Part shown: piece by piece, positions 38,128-48,179 of the stretch | Numbering within the stretch: the first letter of the stretch is position 1 | Layout: every line of letters starts with the position of its first letter | Assembly (NCBI GenBank): GCA_016790705.1 | Contig: JAEUOT010000043.1 | Span: 1-64,000, forward strand | Length of the DNA: 64,000 nt | From: Hydrogenophaga sp. | Lineage (GTDB): Bacteria; Pseudomonadota; Gammaproteobacteria; Burkholderiales; Burkholderiaceae_C | Direction of reading: 5' to 3' | Position numbers and translations under genes: made by a program | The notes under the pieces: generated by a model | What the model was told of the DNA's origin: nothing | The model's input: only the letters and a program-made list of their open reading frames with translations | Database searches by the model: none

Positions 38128-38307
38128 TCGGACGCTGCGCAATCGAATCGAGCGGCTTCGCCTTGGAACAGCCCCAAATGAATCCTGCTATCCCGGCGAA
38201 TTCACACCGCGCCCACCAGCCCAAAGCGCCCAGGCCGAGTCCACTAAACTCAGCCGGAAACTGTTTCGCAACGTCTGCAGATTCCACCAACAAAACGACG
38301 GCTGAAC

Positions 38308-41300
38308 ATGCAAGGGAGCAAGCGTTCCAATTTCGATCTGCTCAAACCCTACGAGCAGCAGCTCTGGCGCCTCGGCGCCTTGGCGGAGCGGTACTTTTCA
38401 GACGATCCCAACACCAGTCTGCTCAAGCTTCGCCAGCTCGCCGAACTGCTGACCCAATCGGTCGCCGCCCGGGTCGGTCTGTACACCTCAGCCGAAGAGT
38501 CCCAATACGACCTGATCCGTCGCCTCCAGGCTGAGGGTTTCCTCCCTCGTGAAATCAAACAGCTGCTGGACCAGATTCGCGTGGCGGGCAATGCCGCCAA
38601 CCACGCACTTGAAGGCAATCACGCCAAAGCTCTGGCGTCACTTCGATTCGCCTGGCAATTGGTACTCTGGTTTCACCGGACATTCAAAGAACCTGACTTC
38701 CGTTCCGGCCCGTTTCTGCCACCAACCCCTCCCGAAGACGAAAGCGCCGAACTCAGGACCCAGCTGGAAGGTCTTCGCCAGGCGGTGGTCGAATACCAAT
38801 CCAGGCACGAGCAGGTTCAGAACCAGCTGACCCAGGCCCAGTCACAACTCTCCACCCTGGCAGAAGAGCGCACGGTGTGGGAACAGGTCGCCACCGAGGC
38901 CGAAGAAGCCAAGGCACAACTCGGCCAGCGCCTTGAAGCACTGCAGATTGAAGTCAAGGCAGCGCCTCAATTCAACAAGACCCAGCTGCTTTCGTTTGCC
39001 ACCGCCGCCGCCTCGCAGGTGGTGCTGGACGAATCCCAGACCCGGCGCCTGATCGACGAACAGCTGCGCCAGGCTGGCTGGGAAGCCGACACCGAAGTCC
39101 TGCGCTACAGCAAAGGCACCCGTCCGGAGCGAGGCCGCAACATCGCCATCGCCGAATGGCCCTGCGAGGGTTACTCGGCCGACTACGTGCTGTTCCAAGG
39201 CCTCACCCCCCTGGCGGTGGTCGAAGCCAAACGCGAGGCTAAAGACGTATCAGCCGCCTTGCAGCAAAGCAAGCGCTACAGCCGCACCTTCGGCGCCAGC
39301 TCGGAGACCTTTCTCCACGAAGAAAACTGGGGCGAACGTGGTGAGTTCCGCATCCCCTTTGTGTTTGCCACCAACGGGCGCCCTTACCTGCGCCAGCTGG
39401 CCACCAAAAGTGGTATCTGGTTCTGCGACCTGCGCCGCCCGGAGAACCTCGCCCATGCGCTGGACGGCTGGTATTCGCCCCAGGGTCTTCAGGTCCTGCT
39501 CACCCGCGACGAGGCCCGCGCGGACCAGGAATTGAGCAACACTGCCTTCAACTACGGTTTCCCGCTGCGCCACTACCAGCAAACCGCCATCCAGGAAACC
39601 GAGCGCCGCATCAGCCAGGGCCAGCGCGAAATTCTGCTGGCCATGGCCACCGGCACCGGCAAAACCAAAACCTGCGTCGCGCTCATCTACCGCCTGCTCA
39701 AGGCCAAGCGCTTCCGCCGCATCCTGTTCCTGGTGGATCGTTCAGCGCTGGGCATCCAGGCCGCCAACGCCTTCAAAGACACCCGCATGGAACGCCTGCA
39801 GACCTTTGCAGACGTGTTCGGCATCAAGGAACTGGACGAGCAGATGCCCGACGAAGACACGGGCGTACAGGTCGCCACGGTGCAGGGCATGATGAAACGG
39901 GTGCTGTTTCCGGCCGATGGCGTGGCGCCGCCCACCGTGGACCAGTTCGATTGCATCGTCATCGACGAATGCCACCGCGGCTACACGCTGGACCGCGAAA
40001 TGTCCGACACCGAAATGGCCTTTCGCGGGTTTGACGACTACATCTCCAAATACCGCCGGGTGCTCGACTATTTCGACGCCACCAAGATCGGCCTCACCGC
40101 CACCCCGGCGCTGCACACCACCGAAATCTTTGGCGCGCCGGTCTATTCGTACACCTACCGCGAGGCCGTGGTCGATGGCTTCCTGGTGGACTACGAGCCG
40201 CCCATCCAGCTCTACACCGAGCTGTCCACCCATGGCATGACCTGGCACGTGGGCGAAGACGTCAAGGTCTACGACGTCACCAAAAATCAGATCGACTTGT
40301 TCAAGGCGCCCGACGAGATCAAGCTCCAGGTCGAAGACTTCAACCGCAAGGTCATCACCCGCCCCTTCAACGAAGCGGTGTGCCAGTACCTGGCCCAGGA
40401 GCTGGACCCCAGCGGGCGCCGCAAGACGCTCATCTTCTGCGTCAGCAGCAGCCACGCCGATCTGGTGGTTGAAGTCCTCAAGAAGGCCTTCGAAACCCAA
40501 TACGGTTCGGTGGAGGACGATGCGGTCATCAAGATCACGGGCGACGCCGACAAACCCCTGGAACTCATCCGCCGCTACAAAAACGAGCGCCTGCCCAACG
40601 TGGCGGTCACGGTGGACCTGCTCACCACCGGCATCGACGTGCCGGAAATATGCAACCTGGTCTTCCTGCGCCAGGTCAACAGCCGCATCCTGTTTGACCA
40701 GATGCTTGGCCGCGCCACCCGCCTGTGCGATTTTGACGGCGAAGCCAAAGACAACTTCCGGGTCATCGACGCCGTCCGCGTGTTCGAGAACATCGGGAAC
40801 ATGACCGCCATGAAACCCGTGGTGGTCAACCCCAAGCTCAGTTTCTCTCATCTGGAAGGCGAACTGCTTACCGTCGCCGACGATGCGGCCCGCGAGCTGG
40901 TGCGCGACCAGTTCCTGGCCAAGTTCCAGGTCAAAAAGCGCCACCTCCAAGGCAAAGACGCCCAGGACTTCGAGACCAAGTCCGGCATGTCGCCCGACGA
41001 CTTCGTCAAAAGGGTCCGTGCCCTACCCTTGAACGAACTGGCCAAGTGGTTTGCCCAGCACCCTGACCTGGGCGAAATCCTCGACCGCAAGCACGAAGGC
41101 AACGGCCAGGGCATGTACGTCTCGGACCACCCGGACCAGCTGAAGAACGTCGAACGCGGGTACGGCAAGGCCACCCGACCCGAGGACTACCTCAAGGAAT
41201 TCAAGGCCTTCATCGAGAGCCACGGCAACGAACTGCCGGCGCTACTGACCGTGCTCACCCGCCCGCGCGACCTCACCCGCCAGCAGCTCAAGGAACTGGT

Positions 41301-41718
41301 GCTGGCGCTCGACAAAGCCGGCTACACCGAGGCCCGCCTCGCCACCGCCTGGCGCGAACTCAGCAACCAGGACATAGCCGCCCGCATCATTGGCTATATT
41401 CGCCAGGCCGCCGTGGGGGATGCCCTGCTCCCCTACGCCGAGCGTGTGGACCACGCCCTGCAAAACCTGCTGGCGAAACCACCCGGCGGCGTTGCCTGGA
41501 CCAACCCGCAGCGCGACTGGCTCAAACGCATCGCAGCGCAAACCAAAGCCAACCTGCTGGTGGACCGCGCCGCCCTCGACGACCCCGACCTCATCTTCAA
41601 ACGCGAAGGCGGCGGCTTCAACCGCCTCGACAAAATCTTCAATGGCCAGCTCCAGCCCGTGCTGGAAGCCTTTAACGATGCGCTGTGGGCGCTGCCGCCC
41701 CAGTCTGCACAACGCTGA
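38308..41718 (+). CDS. hsdR: Type I restriction enzyme, restriction subunit HsdR
   Basis: 1136 residues. Residues about 1-130 are a DUF4145-like helical domain, followed by a coiled coil (about 150-215). The PD-(D/E)XK nuclease has D292 and E306-A-K308 (DYVLFQG, VVEAKRE). The translocase has Walker A ATGTGKT (447-453) and the DECH box (553-556), then TTGIDVPEI and a LGRATRL motif VI. It cuts unmodified DNA after ATP-driven translocation. It opens a five-gene island inserted between the DUF1173 gene and the mobilisation module. Confidence 0.93.
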   Translation: MQGSKRSNFDLLKPYEQQLWRLGALAERYFSDDPNTSLLKLRQLAELLTQSVAARVGLYTSAEESQYDLIRRLQAEGFLPREIKQLLDQIRVAGNAANHALEGNHAKALASLRFAWQLVLWFHRTFKEPDFRSGPFLPPTPPEDESAELRTQLEGLRQAVVEYQSRHEQVQNQLTQAQSQLSTLAEERTVWEQVATEAEEAKAQLGQRLEALQIEVKAAPQFNKTQLLSFATAAASQVVLDESQTRRLIDEQLRQAGWEADTEVLRYSKGTRPERGRNIAIAEWPCEGYSADYVLFQGLTPLAVVEAKREAKDVSAALQQSKRYSRTFGASSETFLHEENWGERGEFRIPFVFATNGRPYLRQLATKSGIWFCDLRRPENLAHALDGWYSPQGLQVLLTRDEARADQELSNTAFNYGFPLRHYQQTAIQETERRISQGQREILLAMATGTGKTKTCVALIYRLLKAKRFRRILFLVDRSALGIQAANAFKDTRMERLQTFADVFGIKELDEQMPDEDTGVQVATVQGMMKRVLFPADGVAPPTVDQFDCIVIDECHRGYTLDREMSDTEMAFRGFDDYISKYRRVLDYFDATKIGLTATPALHTTEIFGAPVYSYTYREAVVDGFLVDYEPPIQLYTELSTHGMTWHVGEDVKVYDVTKNQIDLFKAPDEIKLQVEDFNRKVITRPFNEAVCQYLAQELDPSGRRKTLIFCVSSSHADLVVEVLKKAFETQYGSVEDDAVIKITGDADKPLELIRRYKNERLPNVAVTVDLLTTGIDVPEICNLVFLRQVNSRILFDQMLGRATRLCDFDGEAKDNFRVIDAVRVFENIGNMTAMKPVVVNPKLSFSHLEGELLTVADDAARELVRDQFLAKFQVKKRHLQGKDAQDFETKSGMSPDDFVKRVRALPLNELAKWFAQHPDLGEILDRKHEGNGQGMYVSDHPDQLKNVERGYGKATRPEDYLKEFKAFIESHGNELPALLTVLTRPRDLTRQQLKELVLALDKAGYTEARLATAWRELSNQDIAARIIGYIRQAAVGDALLPYAERVDHALQNLLAKPPGGVAWTNPQRDWLKRIAAQTKANLLVDRAALDDPDLIFKREGGGFNRLDKIFNGQLQPVLEAFNDALWALPPQSAQR

Positions 41719-41729
41719 AACCGAATCCC

Positions 41730-43307
41730 ATGTCCAACCCCAATGCCGCGCTCGACATCGGCGCCAAGCTCTGGTCGCTTTGCAACGTGCTGCGCGACGA
41801 CGGTGTCACCTACCACCAGTACCTGAGCGAACTCACCTACCTGCTGTTCCTGAAAATGATGCAGGAGACCGGGCAGGAAGAACGCCTGACCGTGTTCAAG
41901 TCCCCCAAGAAGGGCGAGCCCAAGCTGCTGCAGCCCGGCGTGCGCTGGGCCGACCTGATCAGCGCCTCCGCGCCCGACCGGCTCGACACCTACAAGGAAA
42001 TGCTGCTGGACTACGGCCTGCACGGCCAGGGCGCTGTGCAGGCCATTTACGCCAACGCCAACACCTTCATCACCAAGCCGGCCACGCTGAGCAAGCTCGT
42101 CACTGAAATTGATGCGCTCGACTGGTACAGCGTGCAGCGCGACGACCTGGGCGACCTGTACGAAAACCTGCTGGAACGCAACGCCACCGAGAAGAAAAGC
42201 GGCGCCGGCCAGTACTTCACGCCCCGCCACCTGATCGACAGCATCGTCACCGTGCTCAACCCCAAGCTGGGTGACGTGATCCAGGATCCAGCGGCCGGCA
42301 CATGCGGCTTCCTCATCGCGGCCAACAACCACCTGCGCAAACACAACGACTTCAACAGCCTCAAGGAAGAGGCCCAGCGCCGCTACCGCCACGACACCTT
42401 CTACGGCATGGAGCTGGTGCAAGACACCCACCGCCTGGCGCTGATGAACATGCTGCTGCACGGCATTGAAGGCGGCGTGGACTACGGCGACACCCTGAGC
42501 GAGGACTACCGCAAGCTCCCGCCCGCCACGCTGATCCTCTCCAACCCGCCCTTTGGCACCAAAAAAGGCGGCGGCCTGCCCACCCGCACCGACCTCACGT
42601 ACATCACCAGCAACAAACAGTTCGCCTTCCTGCAGCACATCTACCGCAGCCTCAAGCCGGGTGGCCGTGCCGCCGTGGTGCTGCCCGACAACGTGCTCTT
42701 TGAAAGCAACGTGGGCACCGACATCCGCCGCGATCTGATGGAGAAGTGCAACCTCCACACCATCCTGCGCCTGCCCACCGGCATCTTTTACGCGCAGGGC
42801 GTCAAGACCAACGTGCTCTTCTTCACCAAGGGCGAGAAGGACAAGGGCAACACCAAAGAGGTCTGGGTGTACGACATGCGCGCCAACATGCCCCAGTTTG
42901 GCAAGCGCACCCCCTTCACGCGCGACTACTTCCGCACCCCGGCAGACGCGCCCGCCAGCCAGCCGCGCGACAAATTTGAAGACGTGTTCGGTGACGACCC
43001 GAAAGGCGGCCCCGCCGCACTGGCCAAACGCGTGGACACCGGTGAAACCGGCCGCTGGCGCAAATTCACCCGCGAACAGATTGCCGCCCGTGGCGACAAC
43101 CTCGACATCGCCTGGCTCAAGGACGACAGTGCCGAAACCGCCGAAGCCCAGCGCGACGACCCCGCCCTGGTGGCCCGGCTGCTGCAGCGCGAGCTGGGCG
43201 GCGCCATGGCCGAACTGCGCGCCCTGCTCGAAGAACTGGGCGAAGACCCCGACGCCGCGCTGGACGACCTGCTGATCGACGAAACCGGGCAAGAGGCCCA
43301 GGCATGA
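41730..43307 (+). CDS. hsdM: Type I restriction-modification, methylase subunit HsdM
   Basis: 525 residues from the ATG at 41730, 12 bp after hsdR. The SAM-binding motif is DPAAGTCGF (186-194), and the N6-adenine catalytic motif is NPPFG (272-276). The helical N-terminus (ALDIGAKLWSLCNVLRDDG) is typical. With HsdS it methylates adenines in the target site. Its stop overlaps the next start by 4 bp. Confidence 0.94.
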   Translation: MSNPNAALDIGAKLWSLCNVLRDDGVTYHQYLSELTYLLFLKMMQETGQEERLTVFKSPKKGEPKLLQPGVRWADLISASAPDRLDTYKEMLLDYGLHGQGAVQAIYANANTFITKPATLSKLVTEIDALDWYSVQRDDLGDLYENLLERNATEKKSGAGQYFTPRHLIDSIVTVLNPKLGDVIQDPAAGTCGFLIAANNHLRKHNDFNSLKEEAQRRYRHDTFYGMELVQDTHRLALMNMLLHGIEGGVDYGDTLSEDYRKLPPATLILSNPPFGTKKGGGLPTRTDLTYITSNKQFAFLQHIYRSLKPGGRAAVVLPDNVLFESNVGTDIRRDLMEKCNLHTILRLPTGIFYAQGVKTNVLFFTKGEKDKGNTKEVWVYDMRANMPQFGKRTPFTRDYFRTPADAPASQPRDKFEDVFGDDPKGGPAALAKRVDTGETGRWRKFTREQIAARGDNLDIAWLKDDSAETAEAQRDDPALVARLLQRELGGAMAELRALLEELGEDPDAALDDLLIDETGQEAQA

Positions 43308-44335
43308 GCCAGCTCACGCCCACCCCGGTCGCCAGCCTGCACGCAGAGCTGCGCGCCCTCATCGCCAGCAGCCGCCAGCGGCTGGCGACCGCCGTCAACG
43401 CCGAACTGACCCGCCTGTACTGGACAGTGGGCCAGCGCCTGAACGCGGAAGTGTTGGGCGGCGAACGTGCCGGCTACGGCGCCCAGCTGCTCGACCAGCT
43501 GGGCAAGCAATTGTCCAGTGAGTTCGGTCGCGGCTTTGAATCCCGCAACCTGCGCCGCATGGTGAAGTTTGCCGAGGCGTTCCCCAGCGCCGAGATTGTG
43601 TCGACACTGTCGGCAAAATTAAGCTGGAGCCACCTGGTGGCCATCGTGGCCCTCAAAACCCCGGAAGCCCGCCAGTTCTACGCCCAACATGCCGCGCAAG
43701 ACGGCTGGAGCGTGCGCGAGCTGAGCCACCAGATCGAGCGCAAAGCCTTCGAGCGCACGGAGATCGCCACCACCCAGGCGCCCGCGCTGCCGGCCACGCC
43801 GCTCCAGGTCTTCAAAGACCCCTACTTCCTGGACTTTCTGGGCTTGCGCCAGGGCCACGACGAAGCCGACCTTGAAGCCGCCATCCTGCGCCAGCTCGAA
43901 GCCTTCATCCTGGAGCTCGGCCGGGGCTTTGCGTTTGTCGAACGGCAAAAGCGCATGGTCATCGACGGAGAAGATTTCTACCTGGACCTGCTGTTCTTCC
44001 ACCGCCGCCTGCGCCGCCTGGTCGCCATCGAACTCAAGCTCGGCCGCTTCAAGGCTGCCCACAAGGGCCAGATGGAGCTGTACCTGAAGTGGCTGGACAA
44101 ACACGAACGCCAGGCTGGCGAAGAAGCGCCCATCGGCCTCATCCTCTGCGCCGAATCCAGCCGCGAACAGGTTGAACTTCTGCAGATGCATAAGGACGGC
44201 ATCACCGTGGCCGAGTACTGGACCGAGCTGCCGCCCAAGGCCGAACTGGAACAGCGGTTGCACGAGGCACTGGTAGAGGCGCGTGAGCGCCTAGCGCGGC
44301 GTGGGTTGCTGTTGGAAGGTGGCAGCGATGAATGA
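43304..44335 (+). CDS. DUF1016 PDDEXK nuclease-domain protein (YhcG-like)
   Basis: 343 residues. The N-terminal helical half (ELRALIASSRQRLATAVNAEL, FESRNLRRMVKFAEAF, LSWSHLVAIVALK) and the C-terminal nuclease half (DFYLDLLFFHRRLRRLVAIELK: D228, E243, K245) match the DUF1016/YhcG family. Such genes are often embedded in type I loci. Here it lies between hsdM (4-bp overlap) and hsdS (8-bp overlap), so the three must be co-translated. It may be a second, independent nuclease or a regulator of the complex; no activity is proven for this context. Confidence 0.88.
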   Translation: MSQLTPTPVASLHAELRALIASSRQRLATAVNAELTRLYWTVGQRLNAEVLGGERAGYGAQLLDQLGKQLSSEFGRGFESRNLRRMVKFAEAFPSAEIVSTLSAKLSWSHLVAIVALKTPEARQFYAQHAAQDGWSVRELSHQIERKAFERTEIATTQAPALPATPLQVFKDPYFLDFLGLRQGHDEADLEAAILRQLEAFILELGRGFAFVERQKRMVIDGEDFYLDLLFFHRRLRRLVAIELKLGRFKAAHKGQMELYLKWLDKHERQAGEEAPIGLILCAESSREQVELLQMHKDGITVAEYWTELPPKAELEQRLHEALVEARERLARRGLLLEGGSDE

Positions 44336-46190
44336 ACTGCCGGAAAGCTGGACCACTGCGCCGCTGTCAGCCATTTCAACCGACGTCACTCAGCGCGTGC
44401 CGGGAGAGACTGAGACTTTCACCTACATCGACATCGGGTCCGTAAACCGGGACACGAAAGCCATCACGACACCACAGGTGCTGCTTGGCAAAGATGCCCC
44501 GAGCAGGGCCAGAAAACAGGTCGCAAAGGGTGACACCCTGGTATCGATGACACGGCCCAATTTGAATGCGGTGGCATTGGTGCCACCCTCGTTGGATGGG
44601 CAAATCGCATCAACGGGCTTCGACGTTTTGAGGCCGCTCGACGGTGTCGATCCACGGTGGCTGGCATATCTGGTCCGGACAGAACAATTTGTGTCCGCCA
44701 TGTCTGAGCTTGTGCAGGGTGCGCTTTACCCTGCTGTGAGAACAAAGGATGTCCGCGCCTTTGTTGCACCTATAGCCCCGTCTGCAGAGCAATCCCGCAT
44801 TGCCGACCAACTCGATACCCTGCTGGCCCGGATCAACGCCTGCCATCACCGTCTCGACAAAATCCCCGCACTGCTCAAGCGATTTCGGAAGGCGGTGCTG
44901 GATGCAGCCACAACGGGTGCATTGATCGAGGACTGGCCAACGTCTGATGCGACGCGGTGGCCTATGGTCTCTCTTGGTGCGCATGCGAGCGACTTTTCGT
45001 ATGGCACGGCTGCCAAATCCGAGAAGTCGGGTCGCGTGCCTGTACTGCGCATGGGGAACATCCAAGGATGTCGCCTGGACTGGGCGGATCTTGTCTACAC
45101 CTCCAACGAAGCAGAAATCAAAAAGTACGAACTCAAAAAGGGTGACGTCCTGTTCAACCGGACTAACAGTCCGGAGCTGGTGGGAAAGACGGCGATTTAC
45201 CAGGGTGAACAACCTGCCATCTATGCTGGCTACCTCATCCGCGTACGCTGCAACGAAGAGTTGCTGCCCGAGTATTTGAACTACTGCTTGGGAAGCACTG
45301 CGGGACGTAACTTCTGCTGGGCGGAGAAGTCAGATGGTGTGAGCCAGTCCAACATCAACGCCAAGAAGCTTCGAGCCTTCAAGTTCAATCTGCCGAAGCC
45401 AGAAGAACAGTGCGAGATTGTCCGGCGCGCCGAATCACTCTTCCGACTCGCTGACAGTATTGAAGCTCACTACCAAGCGATGTGCGTCCATTCACAACGT
45501 CTGGCTCCACAAGCGTTGGCCAAAGCCTTTCGTGGCGAGTTGGTGCAGCAAAACCCGCAAGACGAACCGGCCAGCATCCTGTTGCAGCGCATCGCCGGAA
45601 AACAGCCCGAAAAGCTGAAAACCACGCGCGGGCGACCACGGGTCAAAAAGCCGGAAACCGCAGAAGTCTTGCCGGTCGCCCAGCCCGACTGGTCCACCTT
45701 GCCTGCTGGCGCATGGGCAGCACAGGTGCCCGCCGACGAACACACGGCCACCGCCCAGCTCACCGCAGTGCTCAAGGCCTGGAACAAGCCCATGCCCCAG
45801 GACACGGCGCGCCTGGCCACCCTGTTATGCCTGCAGCCACGGCTCTTGACCGCTGCGCTGCCGGCAGACCACGCTGCGCAATGGCGCCGATTGGTGGGCG
45901 ATGCGGCGGCCCCCTTGCCTGCACAGGTGGTCACCCTGCAACCCGCCTTCAACACACCCTGGCGCAACGCCATCAGCAAGATGCGGGCGCGCGAGGACCT
46001 GGTCGAATCCGGCCCCGGCGCGCAAGGCACTTGGGCGCTTGGGCCTGATGCAGCGCGGATAGACACCGCGGGTTGGCCCGATGGCCGTGCAGGCTGGGTG
46101 GTGCACTACTTGCAAATGCACGGTGTGGAGGCGGTGTTGCCGACGTTGGCCACCGAGGTACAGGAGTTCGTTCATGCGCGTGCAGCCTGA
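44328..46190 (+). CDS. hsdS: Type I restriction-modification, specificity subunit HsdS with C-terminal extension
   Basis: 620 residues from the ATG at 44328. Residues about 1-185 and 190-395 are the two target-recognition halves, each ending in the conserved helix (SAEQSRIADQLDTLLARINACHH; PKPEEQCEIVRRAESLF). The usual length is about 400-450; here a Pro-rich linker (TTRGRPRVKKPE) leads to an extra domain of about 160 residues with no relation I recognise (WNKPMPQDTARLATLLCLQP, WVVHYLQMHGVEAVLPTLA). HsdS sets the DNA target for both HsdM and HsdR. The extension may contact the next gene product. Confidence 0.9.
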   Translation: MNELPESWTTAPLSAISTDVTQRVPGETETFTYIDIGSVNRDTKAITTPQVLLGKDAPSRARKQVAKGDTLVSMTRPNLNAVALVPPSLDGQIASTGFDVLRPLDGVDPRWLAYLVRTEQFVSAMSELVQGALYPAVRTKDVRAFVAPIAPSAEQSRIADQLDTLLARINACHHRLDKIPALLKRFRKAVLDAATTGALIEDWPTSDATRWPMVSLGAHASDFSYGTAAKSEKSGRVPVLRMGNIQGCRLDWADLVYTSNEAEIKKYELKKGDVLFNRTNSPELVGKTAIYQGEQPAIYAGYLIRVRCNEELLPEYLNYCLGSTAGRNFCWAEKSDGVSQSNINAKKLRAFKFNLPKPEEQCEIVRRAESLFRLADSIEAHYQAMCVHSQRLAPQALAKAFRGELVQQNPQDEPASILLQRIAGKQPEKLKTTRGRPRVKKPETAEVLPVAQPDWSTLPAGAWAAQVPADEHTATAQLTAVLKAWNKPMPQDTARLATLLCLQPRLLTAALPADHAAQWRRLVGDAAAPLPAQVVTLQPAFNTPWRNAISKMRAREDLVESGPGAQGTWALGPDAARIDTAGWPDGRAGWVVHYLQMHGVEAVLPTLATEVQEFVHARAA

Positions 46191-48147
46191 GTTGTTTGAA
46201 CCCATGCCACTGTCCGTCCCGCTGCCCCCCGGTGGTGAACAACCAGCTCTCTGGGTGCGCCGGCTCACGATCTGGAAGGAACCGGGCAACCTGGTGCGCA
46301 GCATTGAACTGCGGCCCGGCCTGAACTTCATCTGGTCGCCCGACCCGGCCGACATGGGGAACCAGAGCGAAGCGGGTGAACTGGGCCACGGGGCCGGCAA
46401 GACGCTGTTTTGCCGGTTGCTGCGTTACTGCCTGGGTGAAGACCGTTTTGCGCCAGAGGATCAGAGACTCAGCATCGGCACGGCCTTTCTGAACGGCTGG
46501 GTGTCGGCCGAAGTGGTGCTGAATGGCTCGCCTTGGGCGGTGCTGCGTCCGCTGGGTGTGGGGCGCGGCCACTTTGCGGTGCAAGGCGTGATGCCAGAGC
46601 AACTGTTCGAGCGCTTGAACGAACCCACCGGCATGGCACCGCTGATCGATGCCATCGAACAGCACGTGATCACGAAGAACGTCACCGCCTTGATGCCCGT
46701 GGACCAGTTGCACGATGCCTGGCGCGTGGCGCTGGCTTGGCTGACGCGGGACCAGGAATGTCGGTTCGACCATGTGCTGGACTGGCGCGCGGCGGAGTCC
46801 AACTCGGAGTCGCCGACCCGCTCCATGTCGCGCGGCCGTCTGCAGGACTCGATGCGGGCGCTGATCGCCGCCATCTCGCCCGACGAGATGCAGTTGCAAG
46901 CCGAAGCCAATGCGCAGGGCGAAGAACTCAAGACCCAACAGAACGAGGCCGCCCGCTGGCAATGGTCCTGTGAGCACCTGCGCACCGATGTGTTGCGGTC
47001 GTTGGGACTGACGTCAACGGCGGTACCCGAAGGTCGCCTGGGTTTGGAAACACTCCGCCTGGTCGCACGCCAGAAGCTGGCGCAAGCAGCGAAAACGGAC
47101 GATTCCGTGGACGTGTCCAACCTGGAGGCTTTGCGGCAACGTGCACGCGAAGCGGTCAAGGTAGTCACGGATCTGGAGCAGCAACTGGCGGTGGCAAACA
47201 GCAACCTGCCACTGCACAAGAGCCTGCTGAAAACCCTGCAAGCGGAACTGCCGTCCACCTCGGTGCAGGTACGGGACGCCGAGGTGCCCTCCTGCCAGAT
47301 TTGCGAAGTCCCCATTGACCGCGCATTGGCCGAAGGCTGCAAGCTCTCACACAAACTGCCTGACCTCGACAAATTGCGCCAGCGGTACGAGGTGTTGCAG
47401 AAGCAGATCACAGAGAAGTCGGCCGAAGTTGACGCCACTCAGGCGAACATCAACAGTACTAGGCAACAGCTACCCGCAGCGCGCACGACGAGTGACACGT
47501 TGCAGCAGGCCGTGAAGAAGGCAGAGAGGCTGAGCGACAGCCGCTCGACAGCCTGGAGCCAGGGGAAAAAGAACCTGGACGACATCCAGCGCCTGGAGCA
47601 CGACTGGGCATCGTGGGAGCAGGCGCAGGAAAAGGTCGCGAAGCTTCAGGAGCAGATCGATAACAAGCGCGAGCGCCTGGCAGCGTTCCGCGACCAGCAG
47701 TTCGAGGTGTTCTCTGGTCTGTCCATCTACTTCAACGCGATCATCAGGGCAGCTGTGGGGCCTACCGCTTCCGGCAAGGTCACGCTCGACGGCAACGGCA
47801 TGAAGCTGGCGGTTCAGCTGGGCGGTGAGCGTTCCACCGCGGCGATCGAGTCACTGAAAGTGATTGCCTTTGACCTGGCGGTGATGTGCATGAGCATGCA
47901 GGGGACCACCCGCCTTCCAGCGTTTCTGCTGCACGACAGCCCCCGGGAAGCCGATCTGGGCCTGAGCGTCTACCACCGCCTGTTCGATGTGGTGAACGGG
48001 CTGGAGGGCACCTCGACCTCGGCTTTTCAGTACATCGTCACGACCACCACGCAACCCCCACCCGCATTCCAGCAGAGACCGTGGCTGCGCGAGGTGCTGC
48101 GCGGTGCTCCGCCGCAAGAGCGCCTTCTGCGCTGCGATCTGCCTTGA
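46174..48147 (+). CDS. Rad50/SMC-like ATPase with zinc-hook motif, linked to the type I system
   Basis: 657 residues from the ATG at 46174 (CAGGAG upstream, 17-bp overlap with hsdS). The N-terminal ATPase half has GHGAGKT (71-77) followed by LFCRLLRY. Long coiled-coil arms (about 230-370 and 390-510) flank a CQIC motif (C374, C377), the position and form of a Rad50 zinc hook. The C-terminal half has a signature-like GGERSTAAIESL and a Walker B-like FLLHDSPRE (D588, E592). There is no nuclease or HEPN domain after it, unlike RloC. It probably acts as a DNA-binding clamp with the restriction complex; this is inference. Confidence 0.78.
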   Translation: MRVQPELFEPMPLSVPLPPGGEQPALWVRRLTIWKEPGNLVRSIELRPGLNFIWSPDPADMGNQSEAGELGHGAGKTLFCRLLRYCLGEDRFAPEDQRLSIGTAFLNGWVSAEVVLNGSPWAVLRPLGVGRGHFAVQGVMPEQLFERLNEPTGMAPLIDAIEQHVITKNVTALMPVDQLHDAWRVALAWLTRDQECRFDHVLDWRAAESNSESPTRSMSRGRLQDSMRALIAAISPDEMQLQAEANAQGEELKTQQNEAARWQWSCEHLRTDVLRSLGLTSTAVPEGRLGLETLRLVARQKLAQAAKTDDSVDVSNLEALRQRAREAVKVVTDLEQQLAVANSNLPLHKSLLKTLQAELPSTSVQVRDAEVPSCQICEVPIDRALAEGCKLSHKLPDLDKLRQRYEVLQKQITEKSAEVDATQANINSTRQQLPAARTTSDTLQQAVKKAERLSDSRSTAWSQGKKNLDDIQRLEHDWASWEQAQEKVAKLQEQIDNKRERLAAFRDQQFEVFSGLSIYFNAIIRAAVGPTASGKVTLDGNGMKLAVQLGGERSTAAIESLKVIAFDLAVMCMSMQGTTRLPAFLLHDSPREADLGLSVYHRLFDVVNGLEGTSTSAFQYIVTTTTQPPPAFQQRPWLREVLRGAPPQERLLRCDLP

Positions 48148-48179
48148 GCAACACCTGAAGGCTGGTGGGGCATTGGCAC

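Noticed and set aside
38160-38195. A fourth copy of the shared operator upstream of hsdR (AACAGCCCCAAAT stretch)
   Set aside because: It resembles the middle of the 22281 site but lacks the GCTGGA/TCCAGC arms and any symmetry.
46081-46173. Earlier start for the zinc-hook ATPase
   Set aside because: The extra residues are hsdS DNA read in another frame; CAGGAG precedes the ATG at 46174.
46174-48147. RloC-type anticodon nuclease
   Set aside because: Zinc hook and type I context fit, but there is no C-terminal nuclease domain after the Walker B-like motif; only about 60 residues remain.
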